DNA of 64,000 bases from Oscheius sp. JU75 (Eukaryota; Nematoda; Chromadorea; Rhabditida; Rhabditidae): contig JASJZC010000006.1 in the NCBI GenBank assembly GCA_037178855.1, positions 7,730,501 through 7,794,500 of the forward strand. Direction: 5' to 3'. The first letter of the stretch is position 1, and each line of letters starts with the position of its first letter. Of the stretch, positions 23,309 to 34,138 are shown piece after piece. The notes beneath the pieces were generated by a model. That model saw only the letters and a list, made by a program, of their open reading frames with translations, did not search any database and was not told the origin of the DNA. The position numbers and the translations under genes were made by a program.

Positions 23309-23412
23309 AAATGTGAGATTTTTGATGTTTTACGAAGTTGTAGAGCAGATTAAGAGCTATATCTTTACAGAACATCGAAAAGTCAAAAAATTTCATCTTG
23401 GCCCTGAAAACC
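23309..23412. repeat. Dispersed hairpin element, copy 5
   Basis: GATGTTTTACGAAGTTGTAG, 13-bp spacer, then a diverged inverse arm ending CAGAACATCG, followed by CATCTTGGCCCTG. A GGCCCGG-rich patch follows. Confidence 0.6.
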
Positions 23413-24445
23413 CCAAAACCCGATTTTTGACGTGCTGATTGTGAGTTGCGGCCTGGCCCGGGGTCTGACCCGGATTATCTAGGCGTAACGAATTTTTGGC
23501 CCGACCCGGGCGGTCCGAAACTACATCGGTTCTTGTTATCACCGACCGATTACCTCCTCGTTCTGAGAATGACCATGGTGGCCGCCTTCGAAGCCGATTA
23601 GGCGTTGAATTAGATGCGCTGCAGAGCTGCCTAATGACAGAGCATCGACTTCTTGGCTTCTTGACAGAACAACTCTTTTTCCGTTCTCGAGTTTACCATA
23701 TTCCTCCTCCAATCTCCCCTGCGAAGGAGTTTGCTGGCGTCATCAGAAAGGCTAGCGAGGGCAGGGATGAATTATTGAGTGGCTCTCTGATCGCAGACAC
23801 TCCTCTCACGGAAACTGCGCGCGACCCCACAACTTTTCTTCCAACTAATGAGCATTGACTCTCTCCATTTTACACTCTCCCTCTCCGCCTTATGATTTTG
23901 TGGCTTTTTGTGTCCGAACCAGGGACAACTGTCTCTCTCTCTCTCTCACTCTCTTTCAAAGAGTTTGATGGCCTTTGGACCACTCTTCGGGGCTTCTTCT
24001 CCCGTGCGGTCAGTTTTTTGCCGGTTCCGAGGATCGATGAATCCGTTTCCTTCGCGTCCCTAGATTAGCTCGTCTCCCTTTCAGCTCGTTTGTTGCAAAA
24101 GAGCAGCGCTGATGTCAGAACTTTTTCTAAGTCAAGCCAGTTCTTATCAGGCAGGCCATTAACTGTCTGCAGAGCTGTGAAGTGTTCTCTCTTCCTCTCC
24201 GTGGGCCTGTTGCACCAACAGATTGTTCAAGTTTACGCCTGTAACTCTTTCTGTCAACACTTGCACACTGTTGCTCTCACCGTTTCACCAGTCTTGTTGA
24301 CTTACTCCTCTGTAATTCAAGTTCCCGTTCTATTTTGGTCCCAGCTCGAGGTTACCGTTCAAGCTTTCAATTCTCACCATATATTTGGCCGGACCATGTC
24401 GTGCAGAAAGTCTGCGCCAAAGATCGGACTTTTCGGTGTCAAGAC

Positions 24446-24532
24446 AAAACTTCCGTACTTTTTGATGCTCTAAAAAGGCTTAAACTTTACAGAAGATTAG
24501 AAAGCTCAAAAGTGGGTTCTTAGACCCGAGAC
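24446..24532. repeat. Dispersed hairpin element, copy 6 (degenerate)
   Basis: TTTTTGATGCTCTAAAAAG and AACTTTACAGAAGATTAG AAAGCTC outline the family but much of the stem is lost. Confidence 0.35.
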
Positions 24533-24616
24533 AAAGCGAAGTATGTCTCGTCCTATGTGCCCGTGGCATTTTTTTACACACGGCGAGCTCCAAAATGGAC
24601 ACAAGCTTATCTGTGA

Positions 24617-24712
24617 CTCTTTCGATGGTTTGCAAACCTGTAGAGCAGATCAACCCTACAACTTTGCAAAACATCGGAAAGCTCATAATGCTGTCTTGAC
24701 CCTCGAAAAATA
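24617..24712. repeat. Dispersed hairpin element, copy 7
   Basis: GCAAACCTGTAGAGCAGATC then CCTACAACTTTGCAAAACAT and the GCTCATAATGCTGTCTTGAC outer arm. Confidence 0.65.
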
Positions 24713-24863
24713 GCTTATTTGACGTGCTGTGTTTCGGCCCTGCCCAGACATCCCGACTCCCTTTCACATTTCTTGACATGACTCTGCTGATCTTTTAAAC
24801 ACTTGTTGCAGAAAACAGCTCAATTGAAATAGTTTACATCGTATTGGATGTGCGTATTATGAT

Positions 24864-25190
24864 ATGGGATGCCGTCTGACGCGCACCGAATCTACAGAGC
24901 ACTGCGAAAAGGTTCCGACTTCTTTTCTCTTCGAAATCATTGAAACTTTTCAGCAGACAGAAGGCAGTCCGAAGGAAAAAGTGAACGAGAAGAAAGGCAA
25001 GGAGAGTCCTTTGTCCGGGGCTCCGTTGTTGAAGAACGGCACAGCCCCTCCGTCTCTGGCCGTTCCAAACAAACCTATAGGCGAAGTCGAAAGCGCAAGT
25101 CAGGCCGATTTTTTCAGGATGCTCGATGACAAAATTCAAAACGTTCGTTTGAAATCTAAAAGAGTGAATGGAAAACTTCCAGGGGCCTGA
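24864..25190 (+). CDS. C1orf21-like (DUF4612-type) small lipid-anchored protein
   Basis: A 108-residue protein starting MGCRLTRTES: Gly2 and Cys3 are the usual signals for N-myristoylation and palmitoylation, so it probably sits on the inner face of a membrane. The middle is Lys/Glu/Pro-rich and likely disordered. Near the C-terminus is SQADFFRMLDDKIQN, which matches the FFRMLDEKIE hallmark of the vertebrate C1orf21 family. The family's function is not known to me. A 42-nt stretch (24912-24953) has good GT-AG ends and is divisible by three, so it may be an intron and the mature protein shorter. A second possible small intron ends just before the FFRML segment. The gene converges on chemoreceptor A. 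The last 15 residues do not match the family and may be a read-through of a final donor. Confidence 0.55.
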   Translation: MGCRLTRTESTEHCEKVPTSFLFEIIETFQQTEGSPKEKVNEKKGKESPLSGAPLLKNGTAPPSLAVPNKPIGEVESASQADFFRMLDDKIQNVRLKSKRVNGKLPGA

Positions 25191-25272
25191 TCTAGACTCC
25201 GAGATGGACGATTAGCCACATTCGAAAAACGCAATCCGGGTATTGACAAGCATTCTTTGACTATAAATTGTT

Positions 25273-27220
25273 CTAACGAGCATGTGTTAGTGAGGAAGAT
25301 GAGAGAACAGATGGCTTGACTATTCTCCTGCGACAAAGGCGGCCGAAGAGCCGAATGCGAAGAGTCGAGCACGAGAGGATGAGCAGCCACGGTTGGAAGA
25401 CGCACATCAGCTCGGCCGGAATCATGCTGAATATTCATTGACGATTTTGTTAAAAAAAAAGACAGACTTTATCTTTATGACGAATTCCTTGATATCCGCA
25501 TGATTGGTCCAAGCTGCCCAAACCTCGACTCCCGAGCGAATCGGGGTGGGTAGGAGAATGAAGAAGGTAGCCACACCGCATTTCAGTAGCATCATTTCTT
25601 GTTTCTGAACTGACGTTTATATTTTTTAGGATCTCTGTGGTTCCGTCTGTGTCTTTTTGAAAGTGTCCGTAACCACAAACGAGGATTGACATGTTGTGTC
25701 CTGTCAATGGATTAGATGACACGTCAGTTGTGACTAAAGAGTCGACATGGGGCATGGCTCATTTTGTAGTAACTCCACTAGCGGTAAGAGGGTATCAGAT
25801 ATGATTAGGAGACACTATTCTCTTCCGTCTTAGCATCCGTTCTTTTATAACCGTTGAAACCTTTTCATAGCTTTCAAATCGTGTTCGAACAGTCACTTTT
25901 TAGTTCAAAGGTTAGGTGGGTGGAAGGGATAGATTAAACTTTTAGTCAAAAATGGCATACTTCGGAGGGGACTGTCTGACATGCATATAAGTTGCTGTCT
26001 GAAAAAAATAATCAAACCTTACTCTAGTTTTCGAGGTCTCAATACGGAACCGGCTCGCCAAGATGGTTGTGATTATATAGAAGACGATGCAGGAGAAGGC
26101 CGCTATAACACTGATAATCGTGTCCACCGTGCTGTCAAACTGAAAGAGATTAGTCTGCCAATGAATTCCTAACACCTACGGTCATAACATTGTTACTCAG
26201 TGTGAAACTGAAGGTCTGAGTCGAATTGTAGAAAATGGTCGTTGTCTTGACGTTTGGTGAAAAGACGACCACTCGAAAGAATCCCGAGATTGCATAGGTG
26301 CCAAAGACTATGAGGAGGATCGACTTGGTATTCCAGACCTAAATTTCTTCATCGATCTCTCTTTCTAAAATGGCCGCTGCGCGCCGCGTACAGTGCAAAG
26401 CCGCCCGCCATAAGTAACTCAGCGGTTAGCGCGTTGGATTATGAATCTGAGCGAACCGGGTTCGATCTCTGTTGAAGTTTAGGTTTCTGAAAGGGCAGTG
26501 AAGCCTTGCTTCCCGTTTGACAGCTAACAACAAATTTAAGCTTTACCCGATCATAGGTCCCGACATTTCGGAACATGAAGGCTGAGAGTCTGTTGGCGGC
26601 AATTATCATGTGGCCCATGTAGAGGACGGACTTAATAAAGGAGTACCAGTACCATTCAGCTGAAGAGATTGGATCAAACAACAATGATAATATGCTACCT
26701 TCTATGATGTTGTTATCTTCCATCACAGCGTACTCGATGATCATGTACTTCCTGGTTCGATTGAGGAAGTTCACAGTCAGATATTCCAGAATTTCGTGGA
26801 AGCCCTAAGAAAGACTGTATAGAAGGATAAAGTAACCAACTTGTGATCATAGGCACTGATACAGCTCGTACCAAAGCCTATGCCAAGAGTTGGTGCGCAC
26901 ATTCGAATTCCGGGTATGCTGTAATCCAACTGTAGCGTGCCAACTCTTTACGGAAAATCCTCAATCAACACACCCAGATTCAAAATGCTATATATCGTTG
27001 ACCATGGTTAAGAGTTGGTGCGAAGAATTTTGACTTTGCTACACTGCAAAGAACTCACTTGAATGAGTACAATCATGAAGAAGGGAACCTTGAAGAAGGT
27101 CTCATTCGAGAATTTCCGGGCGCGGTAGATGGTCGCGAGAACCGCACAGTGCAGAAGTGCAGAAACGCATCCGAAACCCATCCATATCCATTCCCAGAGG
27201 GGAATAACAGCTATGGACAT
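25273..27220 (-). CDS. Nematode Srg/Srv-type serpentine chemoreceptor A
   Basis: Seven-transmembrane receptor, probably chemosensory. Seven exons (27059-27220, 26699-26804, 26547-26659, 26180-26338, 26023-26139, 25468-25604, 25273-25426) close in frame to 315 residues. TM1 contains WMGFGCVSALLHCAVLATI. TM3 ends in the family-typical AANRLSAFMF. TM4 starts IWN-like (VWNTKSILLIVF). The segment KQEMMLLKCGVATFFILLPT is TM6, and CVFQPWLLILSC is TM7. The tail is basic and Ser-rich. Receptor B at 29029 matches throughout and shares most intron positions. Intron 3 carries a tRNA-like repeat. The family (Srg superfamily) is assigned from the NRLSA motif and topology, not from a search. The ligand is unknown. 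Confidence 0.85.
26412..26475 (+). repeat. tRNA-derived SINE-like element
   Basis: A box AACTCAGCGGTTAG, anticodon-like loop TTATGAA, B box GGGTTCGATC. The T stem and acceptor do not pair. It lies in intron 3 of chemoreceptor A. Confidence 0.55.
26886..27022. repeat. Partial GCGCACCAAC-family repeats
   Basis: AGAGTTGGTGCGC at 26888 and AGAGTTGGTGCG at 27010 in direct orientation, with an inverse GCCAACTCTTT between them. It looks like broken or nested copies of the foldback family, in intron 1 of chemoreceptor A. Confidence 0.4.
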
Positions 27221-28427
27221 TGTAGAGAAGTGTGTCTGTGCTCAAGGCGTGTCCTCTCTCTTAACAAAGCTATCCATGCGAAAGAGGCTTGCGACAAGGT
27301 GACGACTACTTCCATATGGTCTGACTTGTGTCATTTGGAAGAAGGGGCGAAAGTGATAATTACATCTCTATGCAGACAACAGACTGGTGGGGCCTGTAGC
27401 AAGATTCGGAAGGGTCTGTTTATAGACAGGCTCCCATCCAATGAGAACTAAATGTTGAATAAACATGTAGAGAAGGGTGTGAATGTAGTGTGAAGCCAAT
27501 AGCAACGACTGTTTTCGTGCAAATTTTTGTGGCCATGGAGAACGCTGTCTTCGGCTGTTTGTGATGTCATTGTCTGTAATTTAGGAAATCAAAAGAAAGC
27601 CTGAATCATTTCCAATTGGGTGCCCTAAAACATGTATGGGTACAGATCGAATTTTTCCAGGCGCAGTCGATCGCAAAAGCAACATCCTTAAAAATCGAGG
27701 TTTAGGGAGGATTTTGTTTCCAAAAAAAACTGACAGCGCAGTGTTGTAGCCTTCGATGAGTAACTTTACCAGCCGAGACCCGATTTACCAGAGATTTTCC
27801 CTCTCCGAGCTATGAAGCTTCCATAAACCGATTTTTTGGATTCAGGCGTGCCCGAACCCGCCACTTTCAGAGGCTAGTTTCTCAGAAATTTTCTATTGAA
27901 ACCACTAAGATCTGGATAGCATTCGAAAGCCCTGATTGATCTCTTCTCGACTATATTGTCCGTTTTTTTTTCAGTTCGGTTGGGCTAAGACGTACAAGTG
28001 CTCAAATTTGAGAAAATTCGGTTTTTGGAAGCTTCATAGCTCGGAGAGGTATCTGGGAAATCGGGTCTCGGCTGGTAAATTTATTCATCAAGGGCTACAA
28101 AACTGCGCTGTCAATTTTTTGGAAATATTCTATTCTAGATAAGTTTAAAAGATGAGTAAGAAAAGGGAGATAGTTTGAAGAAGGTACACTGGCAGGCGTA
28201 AATATTAGAAGGAACTGCAGTCTTCACCTAGTCTAAATTACAAGCTTCGTTGAACCATTTTAGCCAAAAAAGCTTGGTGTACTGCTTCTTGTCATATGTA
28301 TATAGGCACCTCCCCAAACCGAACGATCCATTAATTCCGTGGTCTTTGGTATACCTATTTTTGACTAAAACCGACGGAATAAAGCCTGAAACAGCTTTTC
28401 GCCTTTCAAAACTTACTTCCTGATCTC
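27221..28427. other. Spacer between divergent chemoreceptors
   Basis: No gene seen. It probably holds promoters for both receptors. The MITE copy B and the channel-exon fragment lie within or next to it. Confidence 0.4.
27720..28122. repeat. About 400-bp MITE, copy B
   Basis: Near-identical to 15946-16344. It starts CCAAAAAAAACTGACAGCGC and ends GCGCTGTCAATTTTTTGG, so its terminal inverted repeats are more complete than in copy A. The ends are followed in both copies by TATTCTATTCTA-like sequence. Confidence 0.85.
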
Positions 28428-28506
28428 CCTCTTTACCCTCTTCAATATAATCTACTGGGGCTACTACCTCAGTTTCGCCGAATGACCAAACCCAAATGGT
28501 GCCCTT
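28428..28506 (+). pseudogene. Duplicated fragment of the Cys-loop channel's last exon
   Basis: About 80 bp almost identical to 39482-39562: it encodes the [14 protein letters not shown] end of the fourth membrane helix with the same TGA, and continues into the same 3' flank (CCAAACCCAA then TGGTGCCCTTCC). Upstream exons are absent. The parent gene is 11 kb away, so this is a partial duplication and not a gene. Confidence 0.85.
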
Positions 28507-29028
28507 CCATTTCAGTTTTACCCATTTGACCGTAACTTCTAGCCTTTGTCTTAAATTTTATTAGATCCTTCTTTAGATGCCTCGAGGTTTCGAAAGCGTA
28601 TAGTAGGCATGGCTCGACGTACATCTTGTGGACTTTTCTCTTCTGTATGTATTAACAGATTCAAAGTTAGCCTAGTTTACAAGCTTCGTTGAGCTACGTC
28701 CGCTAGATTATCTGATCCCGGGGCCTGTCTGGCATCCACATCACTTTTAATACGTAGTCGAAACATATGAGAACAGAACGCTGAAATCACGAACACAATT
28801 TAACCCGTTTTCCTGCTTCACTGGCTAGTATTCGATGATTAGGTCACACCCGTGTGACCATTGACCACAGAGGAATCCCAGATCAAACTCCTAATTTCCC
28901 ATCTCATATCCTCGTGAACACGGCGCTGAGTCAAAGCCAGACTTTTATTCGCTGAATTTTGTTGCGAATGAGATCAGCTCACACCCTTCACTGCTTCTTT
29001 TTTTTCAGTTGCTATTCCTACTCGCGCG

Positions 29029-30813
29029 ATGTCAACAGTTTCAGCTTACGATATGTCCTTCAGTGACATTCCTCTTTGGGAATGGGTCTGGATGACTTTC
29101 GGATTCGTGTCCGTACTTCTACACTGTCTCGTATTACTCACAGTGCTTCGAGCTCGACAGACTGCTAGTGGACATTTCTTCCGGGCCCCCTTCTTCACAA
29201 TCGTACTCATTCAGGTCTGTCATGCTCTAGACCTTGAAAAACAACCTGTTCAGGGAGTCCATGAGATTTTGGAGTTTCTCACCTCTAATTTCGTCAACAG
29301 ACTCAGGAAATACAGAATCATTTATTATGCCATATCGGAGGATAACAATATTGTGGAGTGGCAAATCTATTGGTACATCTTTCTAAAGAACGTCATCTAC
29401 ATCAGTCACATGGGAATCGCAGCCAATAGACTCTCTGCCTTCCTATTCACACAATACGGGAGATATGACAAGGTAAATAGTCTGTAAAACCAAGCGAGTC
29501 GATACCGCTGGCAGGCTATCTCATGTCATGTAGCTCGGATAAAATTGGTGCTGCTCTCATGGCTCAGTCGGTTAGCGCTCCGACTACGGAACAAGTTGTG
29601 CCGGGTTTCACTCCCACTTGGATCAAACCGTTTCGTCTTTTATGCATCCTCGTAAACATCTTAAAAAAGGATCCTGCATTTAAGATCTGGAACTCGGTCA
29701 CAGTGGCAGCTCTGACCGTCGTCAGCTACCTCATTTCCATTGCTCTTCGTGCCGCTGTATACTCTCCATCGATCAAATGTACGACTACAACCTACAAAGG
29801 GACCAACATTCTTCATTATGACCTCGGCAGCTTCTTCATGGATGTACGTGATGTGATCCTACTTCTTATATTTTTTTTTCAGTATGACGCCACGGTTGAC
29901 TTGATCTTGAGCTCGACTTCTGGCATTACCTGCTTCCTCTTCTACTCGTTGACTGCCTACCTGGCCAGCAAACATCAGCTGGATTCGGCAAGAGCGAGAG
30001 TAACTTTGAGCCACTTGACTCGCAAATAGTTCTGTTCAGAAACGGGAAATGACCTTACTCAAATGCGGAATAGCCACATTTTTTATCCTTCTTCCTACAC
30101 CCATACGATGTGCACTGGAGCTGTGGTCGTCCTTGACTGACCACACAAGTGTCTACACTTTTGTGCGACAGCTGAAGTAAGCAGGATCTAAACTATTCCA
30201 AAATGTCTGTGATTCGGTCCGTATTCTCGAGCCAAAGTTGGCAAGTCAAATCCTGTGAAGAGAGGGGCAGCGAGACTAGACCCTGAGACCTATTTTCACA
30301 CTGCAGTGTGCTGTCCGGAGTAATATAGCAAGTGGACAGGTTTGACTGGCACAGGATCAGAGCTTGACAGACTAATAGGAGTGGACATTTTCAGAGGCAG
30401 GGTGACAGAAACAGAACTCGAATTGGCAGCTGCAGAAGACAGAATCATTTGGATCAGAAATATTGACAGAACAGGAAAGGGGCCGGTTGGATATACAGAA
30501 ATGCTAAAAAGCTGAAAAAGTTCTACAAGATAGAAAGATTACGAGTTGGCAAGATGGGAGAGGCAGGAAGTAAGAGGTAGTGGTGATACGATTTGGAGGA
30601 TCAAAGTGGGGGGAAGGAGCAGATAGACAGACAGAGTAGCAAACTTTCAGCCTCCTTCCCGTCGAAGCAATGTGCGTCTTCCAGCCGTGGCTGTTGCTCC
30701 TCTCCTGTGCTTCCCTACGTGAGCGATTCAAAATCCTCTTCAAGAAGGAGAGAACAGCAGGGACCGGCCAAACTACCAGCGGGACAGCAGCTACACAAAC
30801 ACAAGTTTATTAG
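29029..30813 (+). CDS. Nematode Srg/Srv-type serpentine chemoreceptor B
   Basis: Paralogue of receptor A in divergent orientation. Six exons (29029-29214, 29254-29472, 29685-29843, 29883-29999, 30040-30176, 30651-30813) close in frame to 326 residues. The same landmarks are present: WMTFGFVSVLLHCLVLLTVL (TM1), AANRLSAFLF (TM3 end), IWNSVTVAALTVVSYLISIA (TM4), KREMTLLKCGIATFFILLPT (TM6) and CVFQPWLLLLSC (TM7), then a Thr-rich tail. Compared with receptor A it lacks one intron (after EDNNIVE), so that intron was lost here or gained in A. A tRNA-like repeat sits in intron 2 and a 474-bp last intron precedes TM7. It ends 67 bp from the convergent TTR-like gene. A function in odour or taste sensing is inferred from the family. 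Confidence 0.85.
29553..29628 (+). repeat. tRNA-derived SINE-like element
   Basis: A box TGGCTCAGTCGGTTAGCG, then CCGACTACGGA and a B-box-like GGGTTTCACTCCC. The CCGACTACG core is shared with the copy at 1078-1156. Intronic in chemoreceptor B. Confidence 0.55.
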
Positions 30814-30880
30814 ACTGAAAGAACTGTGATACATAAGATCGTGAGAGTAAGCCGGAAAATCATTAATCCCTAGACAGCAA

Positions 30881-32710
30881 TTAGCCCTTGAGTCGACGAT
30901 AGCACGGGTCGCTCACGTCCATTCTGACATCGCGTTTGATTTTTCTCCTGTAGCACGGGTCATCCTCCTCATCGGCATGAAAGCTCACCGAGGGTATTGA
31001 TGGCTTCAGCTGGCGGGACTCTTCCTCCCGGCGCTGGATCTCGAGGCGGCGTTCTTCCTGAATTTGACATACTTTTTTTCTGTTTCGTAGGACTCGGACC
31101 TCGCGACGACGGTAGTCTTCCATCAGCTTTTCGTACTCTGCCTTGCGACGCTCCTCCTCCTTTTTGTGCTCTTCTTCCTAAAAAAGGGTTATAAGGATCA
31201 AAAATCTTTCGAACCGCTAGTCGTCTCTCTTCCTCCCTCTTTCTCTCCTCCTCGAGTCTCCTTTCTTCTTCCAGCCTTCGCTCCTCCTCCAGTCGGCGCT
31301 CTTCTTCTCGACGACGTTCCTCCTCGATCCTCAGTTTTTCAGCCTCCAAATCTCTTTGCCGCTCCTCCTGAAAAGCTTATAGACTTTGGATTCAATCATT
31401 TCACGTATTCTAGTTTTCACGAAAGATCTGAAACACAACTGAACAAGAGCTACAACTTTGCAGAGTATCAGAAAGTCGGAAAATGCAACTTTGACTCCGA
31501 AATGCTCAAAAACTTGATCACTTTTCTCGCAAAGGTTCGACTAATCTACCTACCTCAAACCGGATCCTGTCCTCCTCCAGCCGTCTCGTTTCGTCCTCGA
31601 TCCTCTTCAGGTTCTCCTCCTCCAAAGTTTCAACATTCTTGATGTCCTCGTGGATCTTGACAATGTCGATGACTTCCCCGTCTTCATCCGGAACCTGGGC
31701 TGGCTCGACTGGCACGTCTTCGATTATACCGAACCCTTCGTCATCTTGGGGAAGAGCCTTGACTACATCAACTTGAGTTCCGAATACCTCCTAAAGACGG
31801 GAAAATTCTCAATAGAAACATGCCACCGACCTTTTCGAAGAAATCCTTGTAGGTAACGTAGAGTGGAATGCATTGGTCGATGCGTTCCCTCTGGGAATGG
31901 GCGAGATGACGATGATGGTGGTATTTCTTCTTGTAGTCTTGGACAGGAGCCGCTAAAAGAGCTGGCTATTTACGTAGTCTGCTGTACTCACACTTGTCCA
32001 GGAGCTCAATCTCTCCAAGGTGCTGGATCTTTCGGGTCGTGTTTCCCTCGACAATGTAGTCCGGATCCAGGTAGTAGAAGAAGGTCGTCTGAAACACAAC
32101 TTTGAGGGTATTTAGGATGGGCTCACCTTCTGATCTAGACCCTCGTACCCACAGTTGTGTTCGATGAGGATGTAGGGCTCGATGCTTGTCACCTAGAAGC
32201 GATACTATGTCTTCTGTAGAAAAGGTCTTACCTCGCTAGTTATGCCTTTAACACAAAAGTGACCAAGTCCGTCAGCGTTCGTCGAGCCCATCAAATCGTC
32301 CGAGTCGAACAGGAAACCTGGAACATTGAAGTTTCCAGAGAGCCACTGTCCACCGTGTGGGTTTCACTTTTTCGTCTTTTCAGGACACGCTCGAAAAGAC
32401 CTTCAGAAGTTTCTGCATCCTAAGTTGCAGTAAGAATAGTTTTTTCCCCCATTTTTCATTTCCTGTGCTCGACCATATTTGCCCGTCGAATTTAAATTGG
32501 GGTACCGGTAAAGGTCCGTTTACAGTACTTTCAGATATATCTTTCTATGCTTGTCACATAGCCTTAAAACTCACTGGAATCCTCGTCATAAAGCTGCACA
32601 AAGACGCCGGCCTGTCGGACTCCACGGCACGAGACGAATCCTTTGGCACCGGCACTCTGCTCCCGAAAGGTTGCTGCTGCCAGCGGAAGCAGCAGAATTA
32701 GTTTTAGCAT
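30881..32710 (-). CDS. Transthyretin-like secreted protein with Glu/Arg coiled-coil extension
   Basis: Member of the nematode transthyretin-like (TTL) family with an unusual tail. Eight exons (32575-32710, 32232-32317, 32127-32192, 31992-32088, 31831-31952, 31554-31790, 31215-31367, 30881-31177) close in frame to 397 residues; typical TTLs are about 130-150. Residues 1-15 are a signal peptide (MLKLILLLPLAAA). Residues about 20-135 are the TTL fold: GAKGFVSCRGV, AGVFVQLYDED, DLMGSTNADGLGHFCVKG and EPYILIEHNC with the paired Cys. Then come a His-rich patch, an acidic linker, and about 110 residues of Arg/Glu heptad-like repeats (RRLEEE, three or more times). The last 30 residues hold two DPCYRR motifs, each with one Cys. 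The fusion is supported by in-frame splices, but transcript evidence would settle whether the tail exons belong to the same protein. Confidence 0.85.
31440..31500. repeat. Dispersed hairpin element, copy 8 (right half only)
   Basis: GAGCTACAACTTTGCAGAGTATCAGAAAG plus the AATGCAACTTTGACTC outer arm; the left arm is missing. It lies in intron 6 of the TTR-like gene. Confidence 0.5.
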
Positions 32711-34045
32711 GGTAGACTGTCGTCTCGGAGACAATATGTGATGATAGTGGAGTCATCACGCCGCTTTTATATAGTTTTCGGAACGGAAGGCGGCGTGATG
32801 GCATTTCGAGGATGAGACACAACGTGAATGAGAGGAAGCCCAACTGCAGCACTATTACGATTCTTGACAGAAGAGAGAAAAAGAGATTGATACTGATATT
32901 TTTTGAGAGTCAAAGAGGAACACCGGAGGGCCATGATCCCCTCCGAGTAATCTCTCTTCTCCTCTCCCCCGTCCAGCATCGACCTCACCCGTCTTTTAGA
33001 CCAGAAGGTCACGTGATTTTCCCTCCCAAAAAGTCTGTCAATTATAAGTTCTGAATGGTGATTTCCGGGTGACTCTCCTTCCTCCTTTCTGAGGCCAGGC
33101 CGGACTGAGTGTGCCGAAAAGTCCGGGTCTGTTTGTAACCAACATGGAATGTGTCCGGCCCAGGCAGGGGCAACCCGACATTCACCTCGGGACCCGTTGA
33201 AAATACTCGGCTAGAAAAGGTCGGAAAAATGTTACCCGCCTAAAATTTTTAAACTGGTCTTGAGGCGAATTTTGGGTCTAGGCTTACTGCATGCTGTTTA
33301 CGAACGATCTCGAACCGGCCCGAACTTTTCAGCCCGTTCGGCCATGCCTGCCTCTTTAATGAGACAGAAATTAGAATCACTCTCTTTCATCCTTGTTTGC
33401 TCCCGGAGCAAGCAACCTGATCGCGTTTTTGCTCACGGCGTAAAAACTCGCATATAAATTGTTTTCTCCGCGATCCCGAATGTCGGCCTAAGAAAACTTC
33501 ATTAGAGACCTTATTGGATGTGTTCATGATAGTGAGAGAGCGAGAGCACATATTGCCGCCCGAAGGCCTCTTGACTCTTGAACCGACTTCCACACAAATG
33601 TCAGCACACGAATTCATTTCCTGTCGAGAGGCCCTCATTTAATCGAATTCTTCTCTCTCTCGGAGTCTCGGCAGGTGGTCCTCGTAATTATTCCTTCACC
33701 TCCTGACTTTGCTCCTGTTTTTATGATTGATTCCTCAAAAGGAGGTGAGGGAAAACAAACGAATTGCCGGAAGCTGTAGGTTCTAATGTCTGCCGACGGA
33801 CTACTCCCGTTTTGCAACCACTGTTCAGTCCCATAAACGTTTCCTCCAATCCTTCTCCCATGATATCACTAACCGAGTCCTTTTGGTCTTTCTCCTGCTT
33901 CTACAGTTCTTCCAGCCAGCTATTTTTAGTTTCTGTCGTTGCGGGACCCAACACGAGCATTGAATACTCAGCTAAGCAATTTGAAAACCAAACTGGCGCG
34001 AGGATAAACAATCGAAAACGCAAACTATTCAGATCAAGAGAACAT

Positions 34046-34138
34046 TATTTCACTTTTCGATGTTCTGCAACATTGTAGCCCTTAATCTGCTCTTGCAAAA
34101 CATCAAAAAGATAAAAAAAAAAGTGTCGTCTTAACACC
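34046..34138. repeat. Dispersed hairpin element, copy 9
   Basis: TTTTCGATGTTCTGCAACAT then TCTTGCAAAACATCAAAAAG and a GTGTCGTCTTAACACC outer arm. Confidence 0.6.

Larger units (their letters stand above)
21470..24863. other. Gene-poor, CT-rich 3.4-kb interval
   Basis: No convincing coding exon. It contains many pyrimidine tracts (CTCTCTCTCT at 22780-22795 and 23931-23950), GGCCCGG-rich patches, and four copies of the dispersed hairpin element. It may hold the promoter or 5' untranslated exons of the C1orf21-like gene that follows. Confidence 0.5.

Noticed and set aside
23496-23858. 120-codon frame on the plus strand in the CT-rich interval
   Set aside because: It overlaps a GGCCCGG-rich repeat patch, has low-complexity composition, no splice context and no recognisable domain.
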